The position numbers were made by a program, and so were the translations under genes. This document shows, one piece after another, positions 62,294 to 64,000 of a DNA stretch of 64,000 nt; the first letter of the stretch is position 1, and each line of letters begins with the position of its first letter. The notes under the pieces were generated by a model. That model ran no database searches, was not told the origin of the DNA, and saw only the letters and a program-made list of their open reading frames with translations. This DNA is from Candidatus Nitricoxidireducens bremensis (lineage in GTDB: Bacteria; Pseudomonadota; Gammaproteobacteria; Burkholderiales; Rhodocyclaceae): NCBI GenBank assembly GCA_030247725.1, contig JAOTRT010000013.1, positions 1 to 64,000 on the forward strand, given 5' to 3'.

Positions 62294-64000
62294 TCAGACC
62301 GTCACCGTATCGGCGATTTCCTTGAAGTCGGCGATCTGGTCGAAGTTCATGTAGCGATAGACGTCGGCGGCCTTCGATTCCAGCGTCTTGACCTGCTCCA
62401 TGTACTCGGCGACGGTGGGGATCTTGCCCATCAGCGCGCAGACGGCAGCGAGTTCGGCCGACGACAGATACACGCGGGTGTCGATGCCGAGACGGTTCGG
62501 GAAGTTGCGCGTCGAGGTCGACACGGCCGTGCTGCCCTTGCGGATCTGGGCCTGGTTGCCCATGCACAGGGAGCAGCCGGGCATTTCCATGCGCGCGCCG
62601 GACTTGCCGAGCACCGAGTAGTAGCCTTCCTCGTTGAGGATCATGGCGTCCATCTTGGTGGGCGGGGCGATCCACAGGCGGGTCGGGATGTCGCTCTTGC
62701 CGTCGAGCACCTTGCCGGCGGCGCGGAAGTGGCCGATGTTGGTCATGCACGAGCCGATGAAGACCTCGTCGATCTTGTCGCCGGCGACTTCGGACAGCAG
62801 CTTGACGTCGTCCGGGTCGTTCGGGCAGGCCATCAGCGGCTCCTTGACGTCGGCCAGATCGATCTCGATCACGGCGGCGTATTCGGCGTCGGCGTCCGGC
62901 TGCAGCAGGGTGCCCTTGGCGATCCACTCTTCCATGGCCTTGATGCGGCGGCCCAGGGTGCGCTTGTCCTCGTAGCCCTCGGCGATCATCCACTTCATCA
63001 GGGTGATGTTGGAGCGCAGGTACTCGACGATGGGTTCCTTGTTCAGGCGGACGGAGCAGGCGGCGGCGGAACGCTCGGCGGCAGCGTCGGAGAGCTCGAA
63101 CGCTTGCTCGACCTTGAGGTCAGGCAGACCTTCGATTTCGAGGATGCGGCCGGAGAAGATGTTCTTCTTACCCTTCTTCTCGACGGTGAGCAGGCCCGCC
63201 TTGATGGCGTAGTAGGGAATGGCGTTCACGAGGTCGCGCAGGGTGATGCCAGGCTGCAGCTTGCCCTTGAAGCGCACCAGCACGGATTCCGGCATGTCCA
63301 GCGGCATGACGCCGGTGGCGGCGGCGAAGGCGACGAGGCCCGAGCCGGCGGGGAAGGAGATGCCGATGGGGAAGCGGGTGTGGCTGTCGCCGCCGGTGCC
63401 GACGGTGTCCGGCAGCAGGAAGCGGTTGAGCCAGCTATGGATCACGCCGTCGCCCGGACGCAGGGAGATGCCGCCGCGCGCCGTGATGAAGGAGGGCAGG
63501 GTGCGGTGGGTCTTGACGTCCACCAGCTTAGGATAGGCGGCGGTGTGGCAGAAGGACTGCATCACCAGGTCGGCGGAGAAGCCGAGGCAGGCCAGGTCCT
63601 TGAGCTCGTCGCGGGTCATGGGGCCGGTGGTGTCCTGGCTGCCGACCGAGGTCATCTTCGGCTCGCAGTAGGTGCCCGGGCGGATGCCCTTGCCTTCGGG
63701 CAGGCCGCAGGCGCGGCCGACCATCTTCTGGGCCAGGCTGAAGCCCTTGCCCGTGTCGGCCGGGGCGCCGGGGACGCGGAACAGGGTGGAGGGCGGCAGG
63801 CCCAGGGCTTCGCGGGCCTTGGCGGTGAGGCCGCGGCCGATGATCAGGGGGATGCGGCCGCCGGCGCGCACTTCGTCGAAGATGACGTCGGACTTGACCT
63901 TGAACTCGGCGATCACCTTGCCATTCTTCAGGGCCTTGCCTTCATAGGGCTGCAGCTCGACCACGTCGCCCATGTCCATCTGGCCCACGTCGAGTTCGAT
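62294..64000 (-). CDS. acnB: Aconitate hydratase B (AcnB), 5' end outside window
   Basis: This is the C-terminal ~569 residues of AcnB, the main TCA-cycle aconitase that interconverts citrate and isocitrate through a [4Fe-4S] cluster; it also acts on 2-methylcitrate-pathway intermediates in this family. Family sequence is unmistakable: [52 protein letters not shown] and [13 protein letters not shown], which supply the cluster cysteines, and [11 protein letters not shown] with active-site Arg residues. The frame runs off the right edge, so the N-terminal HEAT-like and swivel domains are not seen. It ends with an intrinsic terminator and is transcribed away from the M48 operon's upstream region on the same strand. 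Confidence 0.97.
   Translation of the reverse strand: MELDVGQMDMGDVVELQPYEGKALKNGKVIAEFKVKSDVIFDEVRAGGRIPLIIGRGLTAKAREALGLPPSTLFRVPGAPADTGKGFSLAQKMVGRACGLPEGKGIRPGTYCEPKMTSVGSQDTTGPMTRDELKDLACLGFSADLVMQSFCHTAAYPKLVDVKTHRTLPSFITARGGISLRPGDGVIHSWLNRFLLPDTVGTGGDSHTRFPIGISFPAGSGLVAFAAATGVMPLDMPESVLVRFKGKLQPGITLRDLVNAIPYYAIKAGLLTVEKKGKKNIFSGRILEIEGLPDLKVEQAFELSDAAAERSAAACSVRLNKEPIVEYLRSNITLMKWMIAEGYEDKRTLGRRIKAMEEWIAKGTLLQPDADAEYAAVIEIDLADVKEPLMACPNDPDDVKLLSEVAGDKIDEVFIGSCMTNIGHFRAAGKVLDGKSDIPTRLWIAPPTKMDAMILNEEGYYSVLGKSGARMEMPGCSLCMGNQAQIRKGSTAVSTSTRNFPNRLGIDTRVYLSSAELAAVCALMGKIPTVAEYMEQVKTLESKAADVYRYMNFDQIADFKEIADTVTV

Overview
The window is about 67% GC and gene-dense, with short intergenic gaps. 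It carries an ETF/acyl-CoA dehydrogenase operon, ETF-ubiquinone oxidoreductase, acetoacetyl-CoA synthetase, AcnB, a very large RTX protein and many c-di-GMP and two-component sensors. This suggests a respiratory betaproteobacterium, most likely of the Rhodocyclales kind. That assignment is inference, since no rRNA or other phylogenetic marker lies in the window. I see no tRNA, rRNA, CRISPR array, transposase or phage gene.

Layout. 0-8.8 kb: the 3' part of a giant secreted RTX protein with four exact-length 432-bp tandem repeats. 9.0-15.1 kb: an unusual crotonase, a cyclic-nucleotide-binding protein, a YbaN-like membrane protein coupled to an MBL-fold hydrolase, a hybrid histidine kinase and a TetR regulator. 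15.2-19.4 kb: etfB, etfA, a CbiM-like membrane protein and an acyl-CoA dehydrogenase, with a sigma70 promoter, a perfect palindromic operator and a terminator. 19.4-20.7 kb: tpx, then a 714-bp gene-free gap holding two neighbouring ~100-bp inverted-repeat elements.

20.7-44.5 kb is the most interesting part. Five genes joined by four successive ATGA stop/start overlaps encode a hybrid kinase, a REC-PAS-GGDEF-EAL-REC protein, a PAS kinase, a kinase-less sensor and a six-PAS hybrid kinase. rtcB follows. A class I c-di-GMP (GEMM) riboswitch then precedes an Aer-like chemoreceptor and a diguanylate cyclase with a periplasmic CxxCH motif. A second GEMM-I riboswitch, on the opposite strand, precedes a multi-PAS GGDEF protein whose gene meets the first unit tail to tail with a 4-bp gap. 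The locus therefore both makes or degrades c-di-GMP and reads it at RNA level, which is the wiring of a feedback circuit.

44.6-51.8 kb: an outer-membrane-like protein, ETF-QO divergent from a thioesterase/acetoacetyl-CoA synthetase pair (fatty acid, ketone-body or PHB carbon), and another GGDEF protein. 51.8-55.4 kb: rlmJ, an RluF-like pseudouridine synthase, an ankyrin protein, an exported minimal ATP-dependent DNA ligase and a STAS protein. 55.4-59.6 kb: an AcoR-like sigma54 activator divergent from an aldehyde dehydrogenase with a clear -24/-12 promoter, followed by DUF779. 59.7-62.1 kb: a translationally coupled lipoprotein, M48 protease and exported-protein operon. 62.3-64.0 kb: the 3' part of acnB with its terminator.

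Within the window, EtfAB and ETF-QO would carry electrons from acyl-CoA dehydrogenase to quinone. Acetoacetyl-CoA synthetase, the thioesterase and AcnB serve acyl-CoA and central carbon metabolism.
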